DNA from: Gari tellinella
Taxonomy: Eukaryota > Mollusca > Bivalvia > Cardiida > Psammobiidae
Direction of reading: 5' to 3'
NCBI GenBank assembly: GCA_922989275.2
Contig: OV277871.1
Span: forward strand, 59,913,848-59,977,847
Length of the DNA: 64,000 bases
A program made the translations under genes and the position numbers. Numbering within the stretch: the stretch's first letter is position 1; every line of letters starts with the position of its first letter. Under the pieces are notes generated by a model. The model was not told the origin of the DNA and made no database searches. It saw only the letters and a program-made list of their open reading frames with translations. Shown in pieces: positions 58,301 to 64,000 of the stretch.

Positions 58301-61300
58301 TGCGTAATCAAGGAAAGATATTGTAAATATTATTACACAATGGTTTATTTCGACGTGTGTGTTTCGAGATAAGCATTGTACTATTTATGTTTTGAAGTGT
58401 GTTTCTTAGAACAAAATCAAGAATTGTACTAGTTTAAAGTAGTGCAAGTCCCCCATTGCAATCTACTCAACATGCACAGTTAAGGAATTCTCAGAAGACC
58501 CTGGAACAAACGAATACCAACACAAACCATTATTTTACTGTGCCAAGTAATCTAGGGGTCAAAGTCATTTTTCATGAAATTAGTGTCTAGTCCCTCTTTT
58601 TATGCCAAGATTAAGCTGAGAGTTTTCAATACTTTAAATTCAGATCCTTTGAATGTCACATAAAATAAGTGTAATCCTCGCGATAGCCTCTCGTTGGACG
58701 TATGGAAGATTTAAATGTTCAAACAAGAGCACCAGATGCAAGTACCAACGCTCGCCTGCCTTTGAATATCAGTGACAAATACAGTCACAATTAAGACAGT
58801 TGAAAACCTGTGTAACAAATGAGTCAAAATGACTCTCTGTAATGACTCTCTGTAATGACGAGTTTGTGAATCAAGCTTTAAAGCCGCGTTGTGTTTTTGA
58901 GAAACCTGCCTAAAACGGTTGTTTAGGGTCCCATTTGAACTACGTAGGACGTGATTCTTTCACAAAACCGGCTTTATCTAAGAAATTCGCTTTTTAAATT
59001 TTATTTATAATATTTTTGTGCTGCACAAATTAAAAAGCCTCCCTTGTGAATGGAAAGACGGACAACTCTATAAATACAGGGCTCCAGATAACGGAAGTAT
59101 TTCGAAAAACTAAAATCTTCATAACTGCTTTTAAACCCAATGGTGTCATACATTACATTAAAATTGCCTCGAAGAGACGGTTTAATCAGTAGTAACACCA
59201 TAGCATTCGGTGCTGAAATGAGTGAGAACATGTTAGATTAGTTCAGATTACTCCCGGTTACATGTGTATAGCTGGAGCACTGAGAATTACCCTGTTAATC
59301 CTTATTCTGCTGCACAGACGTCTGCTTTGACATTGTCGTCTGCAAAATGTGTTCAGTTTAGATTTATGCATTGTTTTAATTAAACAAACCTTAAGACGAG
59401 TGTCAAACAGTTTGGATCCAGATGAGACGCCGCGTTACGCGGCGTCTTTCTAGATTCAAACAGTTTGTAAACTCCCGTAAAGTTACGACCAATGGGCACA
59501 GGGTTAAACACTACTTGATCCAGTGACAACGTGTACATATTATTCACCATGGGTAAGCGATTAAAAACATTACGGAGGATCTATACCTTGAACTTGCTGA
59601 AAATGACTGTTTCAGCCTTGTCCGCTCTCTAACTCAAACAGTTCTTTTTTTATCTTCACCAATCTTGCTACAAATGTTTATTAGTATAGAATCTAGGTCA
59701 GGTTCAATAACTAGCAAAATCGCATAAGGCATGTCTGAGTTATTGTCCTTGAATAATTAAAAAATGACTGTTTCAGCATTTTCTGCTCTCTAACACAAAC
59801 ACTTTTTATTGGATCTTCACCAAACTTGCTGACAACGTGTATTGGTATTAAATCTAGGTCAAGGAAAAAAAGTATTTGTGTTAGAGAGCAACAAATGGTG
59901 AAACAGTCCTTTTTAATACATAAAGTGCAATAACTAAAATAATCCTTATGGGACTTTTGTAATAATCACACTGAACCTAGATTTTATATAAATAAAGCAT
60001 TTCAGCAAGTTTTTTGTGTTAGAGAGCAAAAAAGGCTGAAACAGCCATTTTTTAATAATTAAAGGGCTATTACTCCAACATGCCTCATGCGATTTTAGTA
60101 GGGTTCAAACCTAACATTGATTTTATATTAATGAAAACTTTCAGCAAGTTTGGTGAAGATTAAAAAAAAGTATTTGTGTTGGAGAGCAAAATTTGCTGAA
60201 AACAGTCATTTCTAATACATAAAGGGCAAAAACTCAGATATGCCACATGCGATTTTAGTAATAATCAAACTAGACCTAAATTTTATATGAATAAATATTT
60301 TCAGCATGTTTGGTGAATATCCGATAAAAGCTGTTTGTTTTAGAGTGCAAAAATGACTGAAACAGTCATTTTTTATTAATAAACAGGCAATAACTCAAAA
60401 ATACCTTATGCGATTTTAGTAGTAATCAAACTAAACCTTGATTTTATATCAATGAACATTTTCAGCAAGTTTGTGGAAGATCGGATAAAAAATATTCGAG
60501 TTAGAGAGCGGACAAAAAAGTGTGATAGTCTAACTGACTGATGGATGGACGGGCGGAGGTAGACAACGGTTGCACACGGTGAAGTTGAATCCGGCTGTAT
60601 CACGTGATACTAAGCCGTGTGGTAATGTTTATATCAGACGTTCTATTTTCGGTTTGTTATGATTTTAAATCGCCCTTTTTGGTGATTTAGGTCCGTCTTC
60701 ATCATTTCATAGATCAGTTTGGCCCATAAGAATGTTCAAACATTATTCTTAGCCGTTATTGTATTTCAGACATTAAGAAAAGGTCTGAAAACACAATGGG
60801 ACTTTAACTCTTTTACTTCCACGTAAAGTGCCTCTTAAGGAAAATGAGTGTAATATTCTAGAAACGTGGGTTAGAAACAGAGTAGGGCACCAACCACCCT
60901 ACATGCTCTTGATGCCGCCCTAAAGGAGAAATGCAGACTGATCACTCACCACCAAATCGCCAGAATCACCTGGCGTATGTAACGCCAGTGAGAGTCGTTA
61001 TTGCCACACTTCAATGTCTTTGTCGCTGTCGTCTTCTCTATTTTACTGTTTATTTTACTGATCTTCAAAGGTAGACGAGTGTTGGCACACTTACATACGG
61101 TGCTCTTCTTTGACCATTCTAATCTTCCATATGTAACATTTGAGGCTATCGTGAAAATTATGTTTATTTTATGTGACATTCAAAGGAACTGAGTTTCAAG
61201 TCATGAAAAGTCGCACCTTAATCATGTATTTTACATAGAAACAGGACCTACTCTGTAGACACTAAATTTGTGAAAAATGACTTTGACCCCTAGGTTACTC

Positions 61301-63032
61301 GGTACAGTGCTACAACAAGGGTATAAAAGATCTTAAACTAAAATACACATTTTCGACAAGCCAAGACATATATCTAATTAAATATAATAATATAGTTGTG
61401 GTATTCTTTTGTTCCAGGGTCTTCTGAGAATTCCTTAACTGTTTGTGTTGAGTATATTATGTATTACTAATTTACTATTGTCTGAAACTAAATAATACTG
61501 ACGTGTAATGGAAAGTGTTCGAACGTAATATTTCAGTTTCCTGCAATGTATTAGCCTAATGTTACAACCTATGCGGCATATACACATTGTTTCATATGTT
61601 TCAATTTAAATATTTGAAAACAAGCGATTTGATTATGATATAATAAAGACATATGACAACTTATTTTGAAATAGTGGACCATACCCCAGTTTCATATTTT
61701 GATAAAATATCGTTGGTAACGTCATTATGGAAATGTAGTCAACTCTTGGTTATGGCACCATAATATCATAAACGATGATGTCAGATTTACATTAGAAGTT
61801 ATTTTGCAGTCGTTGAAAAATACAACGTTTACTTGATATTGTTTGCTTTAGAATAAGGTAATCATACAGGATATTCTGATTTTACGATATTATATGACGT
61901 TGTAAATGGTATTGAAATATAGATACAGTTGCGCCACATTTTGCGTCACTATTTAACTAGCTTGCGACCATTAAATGTCTCATATACCATATCTACTGTA
62001 AATTACAGTACGAGTAACCCTGCTTATAAGTGGTTGGTTTTTAAAGGATTAACTTTAACCACCTGCAAGTGAAACATTGTATATTCAAGAGGGTATTATA
62101 AATGTCCTATTCAAACAATAATAAAGCGCAAATGCAATGCAATAATATGTAGACCAAGCTCCAAACGGTTTGCCATACATATACCTACTGACATTTACCA
62201 ATCGTCAGAATTTTCAAAATTCTGTCATATTCTTCATTTCGTTTTATTTTGCTTACGTTTCGTTTCTTTTAAACGGAGAAGAATAACTGCCCCAATGTAA
62301 CTGTTATTGAGTCTCTATCTGAGTACACATTTATAACCCCTAGATACACCAACCAGTTGAGTAAACTTCCACAACAGAATGTCTTTGCACTATTTGCGCA
62401 CTGGACAACGTTCTTGAGCAGCTGCATCAACCCTGTCATTTACAATTTCATGAGCGGTAAGACATATTTTTCAGATAAATTCGCATTTAATCCCATAAAT
62501 AAAAACCTTTGTAACTTGTAAACTATTTGTGTCCGTTCCGCTTTATCAATATCAAGTCCTTAGAAGTCTCAATGATTTTTTCTTAGATTGGGGTTAACCT
62601 AAACAGTTTGGAATCTGATAAGAAACCGAGAAACTCGGCGTCTGATCTGGCCCCAGCCTTTTTGCAGGCGATAAATGAATTTAAGTATACACGCTTTTAT
62701 TGGGAATGCATATTCGCTCGTAGATATTCCCTTTTCGTCGTTGCTGTATGTAATATAAATGTATCAAACAATAATCAAATTACTATTTCATTTTTCCTTT
62801 CTATCTTTTTGCAGATAAATTCAGAAAGGAATTTGAGGTGGCTGTGTCTCTGTGTTTTCGGTGTGGACGGAAATATAACAACAGGAGCTACTCAGAACGT
62901 TACAAAGCCACGTGTAATAGTGTACGAACGTACAGTGCACGTTACACGTCACATTACAACGGGTCAACCGTTAACGCCACGTGCATGGAACACATGCCAT
63001 TAACAAACGTTCACAAAATTAACGCAATATAG
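48922..63032 (+). CDS. Orexin/allatotropin-type neuropeptide GPCR, five coding exons
   Basis: Rhodopsin-class (class A) peptide receptor, expected in the plasma membrane and signalling through G proteins. Coding exons are 48922-49356, 51634-52003, 58111-58273, 62344-62456 and 62815-63032; they sum to 1299 nt (432 residues plus TAG) and every intron is GT/AG with matching phases. Visible landmarks: five N-glycosylation sequons in the N-terminus (N14, N17, N25, N28, N31), N83 of TM1 (GNTLV), LSAAD with D111 in TM2, ETWFLG before C138 at the top of TM3, ERW (162-164) followed by YAICRPL, W188 in TM4, C217 in the second extracellular loop, P242 in TM5, CFFP (312-315) in TM6 and NPVIY (352-356) in TM7, then a Cys-bearing tail. 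The ETWFLG and SVSVLTL...RWYAIC.PL blocks are typical of orexin and allatotropin receptors, and the length is close to vertebrate orexin receptors. An in-frame TGA at 48880 makes the ATG at 48922 the first in-frame Met. The ligand is unknown; another orexin-related peptide receptor is possible. Confidence 0.92.
49294..49698 (+). repeat. Tandem array of exon-end plus splice donor, six units
   Basis: Units of 69, 66, 63, 69, 68 and 70 bases begin at 49294, 49363, 49429, 49492, 49561 and 49629. Unit 1 is the genuine end of exon 1 and its GTAAGT. Each later unit repeats the segment coding ETWFLG..FCKV..YLT, followed by GTAAGT (GTAAGC in unit 6). Donor-like sites fall at 49357, 49423, 49486, 49555, 49623 and 49693. 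Only unit 2 keeps the reading frame; a TGA at 49447-49449 closes unit 3. Confidence 0.93.
49708..49926. mobile_element. Family K MITE with long palindrome, intron 1
   Basis: Left end GGGGCCCGTTTTACTAAACT and CTTACGCAAAAAATTTGCGT; right end is decayed (GACTTACGCAAAATTTTTAG). The palindrome at 49798-49866 is near perfect: AACAGCAAATAGCCAGATCA on one arm, TGATCTGGCTATTTGCTGTT on the other. Confidence 0.72.
49970..50105 (+). mobile_element. Family A MITE remnant, intron 1
   Basis: CTTATTAACGCGTTTGTTCC, GGTGCAAACAGTTATTTTGC, GCATTCTCCAATGA. Very eroded. Confidence 0.35.
50448..50810. mobile_element. Two overlapping family B MITE fragments
   Basis: Two B interiors in tandem, each with a TTGTCTGCAATRTAG motif and a hairpin: an eroded one near 50563-50611 and a near-perfect one at 50701-50766 (GACGCCGCGCCACGCGGCGT). 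No clean TTAA ends. In receptor intron 1. Confidence 0.6.
50992..51195. mobile_element. Family K MITE, complete, intron 1
   Basis: GGGGCCCGTTTTACGAAACG at the left, CGTAAAACGGGTCC at the right. A smaller hairpin, TTGTGACATCT/AGATGTCACAA, lies near 51073-51106. Confidence 0.8.
51196..51633. other. Distal intron 1
   Basis: Ends in the long T tract and CAG acceptor of exon 2. Near 51500 there is a weak family-A remnant (GCAAACAGCTTAGATCC). Confidence 0.5.
51634..52003 (+). CDS. GPCR coding exon 2 (TM3 to TM5)
   Basis: Encodes residues 146-268 plus the first base of codon 269. Acceptor is a long T tract ending CAG at 51631-51633; donor is GTAAGT at 52004. Contains the rest of TM3 (SVSVLTL, ERW), intracellular loop 2, TM4 with W188, the second extracellular loop with C217 that should bridge to C138, and TM5 with P242. 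Joining after exon 1 restores the TV.VSVSVLTL spacing of the family exactly, which supports the phase-0 junction. Confidence 0.92.
52004..52970. other. Proximal intron 2
   Basis: A segment with GAGCTTTGCGTTGAAATGTC occurs twice (about 52449 and 52590), a local duplication of about 100 bases that includes AGCTATTTTAA. Nothing else recognised. Confidence 0.5.
52974..53031. mobile_element. Isolated palindrome, intron 2
   Basis: GACTCTGACCAGCCGCCGCC then TATTGCGGCGTCTGATCAGG; flanks not assigned. Confidence 0.45.
53303..53650. repeat. 174-bp tandem duplication, intron 2
   Basis: Two adjacent units (53303-53476 and 53477-53650) that differ at about two positions. Each ends in the family K left end, so the duplication took in part of the transposon. 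Confidence 0.92.
53600..53858. mobile_element. Family K MITE with AT-rich palindrome, intron 2
   Basis: GAGCCTGTTTCATAAGACTT at the left and ACGAAGTTTTATGAAAAGGG then GCCCC at the right. An AT-rich inverted repeat occupies 53733-53805. The left end is duplicated upstream at 53426. Confidence 0.72.
54211..54354. repeat. Foldback repeat, intron 2
   Basis: Outer arms CCAGTGTTTTATC (54213) and GATAAAACACTGG (ends 54352) are perfect complements, with imperfect pairing further in (ATCGAACAC / TTTTCGATTG). Confidence 0.7.
54621..54915. repeat. Foldback with 86-base arms, intron 2
   Basis: Arms 54621-54706 and 54830-54915 are near-perfect inverted copies, from TTCTTCTGTTCACAACACAA inward. Each arm holds a GACCACAGCAGTGGTC helix followed by GAAACCGTC. 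The 123-base spacer has a smaller CCCGGTCATG/CATGACCGG inverted pair. Confidence 0.92.
54843..54882 (+). ncRNA. Hammerhead-like element, degenerate
   Basis: CTGAAGA (54846-54852), one extra T, a six-pair helix II (GACCAC/GTGGTC, loop AGCA), GAA, then ACCGTC (54873-54878) as a minimal helix III with a cleavage C; helix I only ATT/AAT. The extra T is off consensus. A mirror copy lies on the minus strand of the other arm. Confidence 0.33.
55488..55575 (+). mobile_element. Family A MITE fragment, intron 2
   Basis: GGTCCAGATCAAACGCCGGT, TCAAGCTCTAATCTGTTTGT. Confidence 0.45.
55594..55931 (-). mobile_element. Family C MITE
   Basis: Ends GTCGTTGTAGAGAGGGATAA then CTGTA. The hairpin GAATCCAGATCAGACGCC...GTCTGGTCTGGATTCAAGC has lost most of its tip. 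In receptor intron 2. Confidence 0.75.
56844..57025 (+). mobile_element. Family A MITE, degenerate, intron 2
   Basis: GAGAAGACATTATTCTTTCC, AAATAAACGTGTATACGCTA, TTTAAACGGGAAGGAATAAC. Confidence 0.65.
57772..58027 (-). mobile_element. Family A MITE just upstream of exon 3
   Basis: CAGAGGAGATGACACTATGA, GTTTTGAGCCTGATTAAACG, CAGGTTACCGGGCGTCTGAT, CACAATTTCCACTGTA. Confidence 0.75.
58111..58273 (+). CDS. GPCR coding exon 3 (intracellular loop 3 and TM6)
   Basis: Encodes residues 269 (split) to 322 plus two bases of codon 323. Acceptor is GTCGCAG ending at 58110; donor is GTACGT at 58274. Carries the basic, Ser/Thr-rich third intracellular loop and TM6 with CFFP; class A receptors usually have CWxP and orexin receptors CYLP, so the Phe is a family-type variant. 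A minus-orientation family-A MITE ends 83 bases upstream. Confidence 0.9.
59295..59507. mobile_element. Family B-type MITE, TTAA-flanked, in intron 3
   Basis: TTAATCCTTATTCTGCTGC to GGGCACAGGGTTAA. The hairpin has GACGCCGCGTTACGCGGCGT at its tip. Confidence 0.72.
59597..60563. repeat. About 160-bp tandem array with a head-to-head flip, intron 3
   Basis: Units share AGAGAGC, AAATGACTG(A/T)..CAG, GCGATTTTAGTA and TTTCAGCAAGTTTGGTGAAG. The first two (about 59597-59870) read on the minus strand; the next four or so (59871-60489) on the plus strand. A repeat of this type is familiar from bivalves. Confidence 0.8.
61455..62147. other. Distal intron 3
   Basis: AT-rich DNA with no recognised repeat or frame. 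Confidence 0.5.
62148..62300 (+). mobile_element. Family A MITE, right half, just upstream of exon 4
   Basis: AGCTCCAAACGGTTTGCC, TTTCGTTTCTTTTAAACGGA, CTGCCCCAATGTA. Confidence 0.62.
62344..62456 (+). CDS. GPCR coding exon 4 (TM7, NPVIY)
   Basis: A 113-nt exon between CCCTAG (acceptor ending 62343) and GTAAGA (donor at 62457). Its first base completes Arg323 and its last base starts Asp361. Encodes extracellular loop 3 and TM7 with SSCINPVIYNFMS, an unmistakable NPxxY helix. It is too short and frame-split to show up as a long open frame by itself. Confidence 0.92.
62600..62715 (-). mobile_element. Family A MITE fragment in intron 4
   Basis: AAACAGTTTGGAATCTGATA, CCGAGAAACTCGGCGTCTGA, GCTTTTATTGGGAATGC. 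It fills about a third of the 358-base intron. Confidence 0.6.
62815..63032 (+). CDS. GPCR coding exon 5 (helix 8 and C-tail)
   Basis: Acceptor CTTTTTGCAG ends at 62814. Encodes Asp361 (split) to Ile432 and TAG. DKFRKEFEVAV is a typical helix 8 after TM7; SLCFRC offers Cys residues for palmitoylation. The tail is rich in Tyr, Ser and Thr, plausible kinase/arrestin sites, and holds three Asn-X-Ser/Thr matches that are intracellular and so unlikely to be used. Confidence 0.9.
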
Positions 63033-63088
63033 GAATACGGTATGAATAATTGGTCAAACTGAAGTATGACTCTCCGTGTACTTACATA

Positions 63089-63287
63089 TACAGTGGAGAA
63101 ACCGTTTTTTCAAAATAAACGCGTTTACTCTTGAAGTATGATTCCCATTGCAAACAGTTTTTAGCATGAACAGACGCCGAGTAATTCAGTTTAAAATTGA
63201 CAGTAAATGTTTTAAAACAATTGTCTTTTGACCAGCTTTGTTGCGTTTGCGTTTAAACTGGAGATAACGTCTTCTCTGCTCTCTGTA
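63089..63287 (+). mobile_element. Family A MITE after the receptor stop codon
   Basis: TACAGTGGAGAAACCG to CTTCTCTGCTCTCTGTA; the palindrome has lost its second arm. It starts 56 bases after the TAG. Confidence 0.78.
63114..63119 (+). promoter_or_regulatory. Candidate poly(A) signal supplied by a MITE
   Basis: AATAAA 82 bases after the receptor stop codon, inside the left end of a family-A MITE (63089-63287). It is the first AATAAA after the stop that I see. Whether it is used is inference. Confidence 0.35.
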
Positions 63288-63294
63288 TTAAAAT

Positions 63295-63478
63295 GAAACG
63301 AAACGCAAACAAAATGTAAATCAATCTCAATAACGAAGGTTTCTTTAAATTGTTAAAGTTTAATGTGAATTTCAAACAGTTTTGATTAGCCCAGACGGCC
63401 AGTTTACTCCGTCTGATCTGGCTCCAGATTGTTCGCGATGGACATCAGTTCTAACCGTTTCTTAGAAACTCCTTTTTA
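63295..63478 (-). mobile_element. Family A MITE, degenerate
   Basis: TGAAACGAAACGCAAACAAA, GCCCAGACGGCCAGTTTACT, CGTCTGATCTGGCTCCAGAT. Confidence 0.5.
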
Positions 63479-64000
63479 GCTCACCTGGCATAAAGTGCCA
63501 GGGTGAGCTATTTTTATCGTAATATGTCCTATGTCCTATGTCCGTTCGTCCGCCGTCAACAATTTCTGAAAACGACATCTCCTCCTAAACTACTGGATGG
63601 ATTTTAACCAAACTTGTCAGGAATGATCCTTCAATGGTCCTCTTTGTAAGTTGTTCAAATGGTATCGGACCGTTTCATATCTAGGTCAAAGTAGCTAAAA
63701 TATATCGTTTCAAGTCAAACTTAAAGGATGTTCTTGTCTGAAACCACAGTACCCTGCGTTTAGATATTTTACACAAACATCATCTACAAGATATCTATCA
63801 AGATTGTTCAAATTATGTGTCTGGGGTCAAAAATGCCCCTACCCCGGGGGTCACAAAATTTACATAGAGTTATATAACGAAACCTTCAAACCTCTTCTTT
63901 TCTGAAACTAATATGGCAAGAGCTTTGATATTTGGTATGATTACACTTCTTATGATATTTTACCGATACTATTCAAATGGTTCCGGTCTTATGCATATCT
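63473..64000 (+). repeat. Dispersed repeat starting with a TAGCTCACC hairpin
   Basis: TTAGCTCACCTGGCATAAAG and TGCCAGGGTGAGCTA form a terminal hairpin. It continues GTCCGTTCGTCCGCCGTCAA and then ACTACTGGATGGATTTTAAC, a repeat I know from bivalve genomes. It runs off the window. Confidence 0.75.

Larger units (their letters stand above)
58466..61454. mobile_element. 3-kb element with long TIRs in intron 3
   Basis: About 130-base inverted ends: CTCAAC...CAGTTAAGGAATTCTCAGAA, then GACCCTGGAACAAA, with TCAAAGTCATTTTTCATGAA further in. The complement lies at about 61256-61454, and TA flanks both. No transposase frame; the interior holds a TTAA MITE and a tandem array. Confidence 0.72.

Overview
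This is a window of animal nuclear DNA, most likely from a bivalve mollusc and possibly a venerid-type clam. The reasons are one split GPCR gene with canonical GT/AG introns, very low coding density, dense short inverted-repeat transposons, and a repeat at the right edge (from 63473, with a 'tagctcacctgg' hairpin followed by 'gtccgttcgtccg') that I know from bivalve genomes. The species call is inference.

The only confident host gene is at the right. It is a five-exon, 432-residue orexin/allatotropin-type peptide GPCR on the plus strand, running from the ATG at 48922 to the TAG at 63032, and all four splice phases close. Directly after exon 1, the last 63 coding bases plus the GTAAGT splice donor recur about six times in tandem (49294-49698), giving five extra donor-like sites. 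The first of these is in frame.

The left and middle (1-48390) hold almost nothing but transposons. A 5'-truncated CR1/L2-type LINE on the minus strand (about 6084-10975) is split by a 2.09 kb TA-flanked insertion (8544-10636). That insertion carries pyrimidine microsatellites, a 228-base palindrome and hammerhead-ribozyme-like motifs. A second decayed LINE reverse transcriptase lies at 29885-30755.

The dominant component is family A: roughly 60 copies or fragments of a 215-280 bp TA-flanked MITE with CAGTGGAGAA ends and a central palindrome built around GATCAGACGCC. Other families have different ends and target sites: TTAA-flanked piggyBac-like (B, E, F), CAGTGCTCCCTC-ended (C), GAGCCRTG-ended (D), hAT-like CAGGGCTG-ended, and GGGGCCCG-ended (K). 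Several carry the same or similarly built palindrome. A second palindrome is shared by the TTAA family F and the hAT-like family. Nested insertions and one paralogous empty site directly confirm several target-site assignments.

The introns of the GPCR gene are invaded by the same elements. A family-A copy starts 56 bases after its stop codon and offers an AATAAA. No prokaryotic genes, CRISPR arrays, viral genes or credible tRNA genes were seen, only two tRNA-like SINE heads and one weaker candidate. Coordinates of degenerate repeat copies are good to about 10-20 bases.
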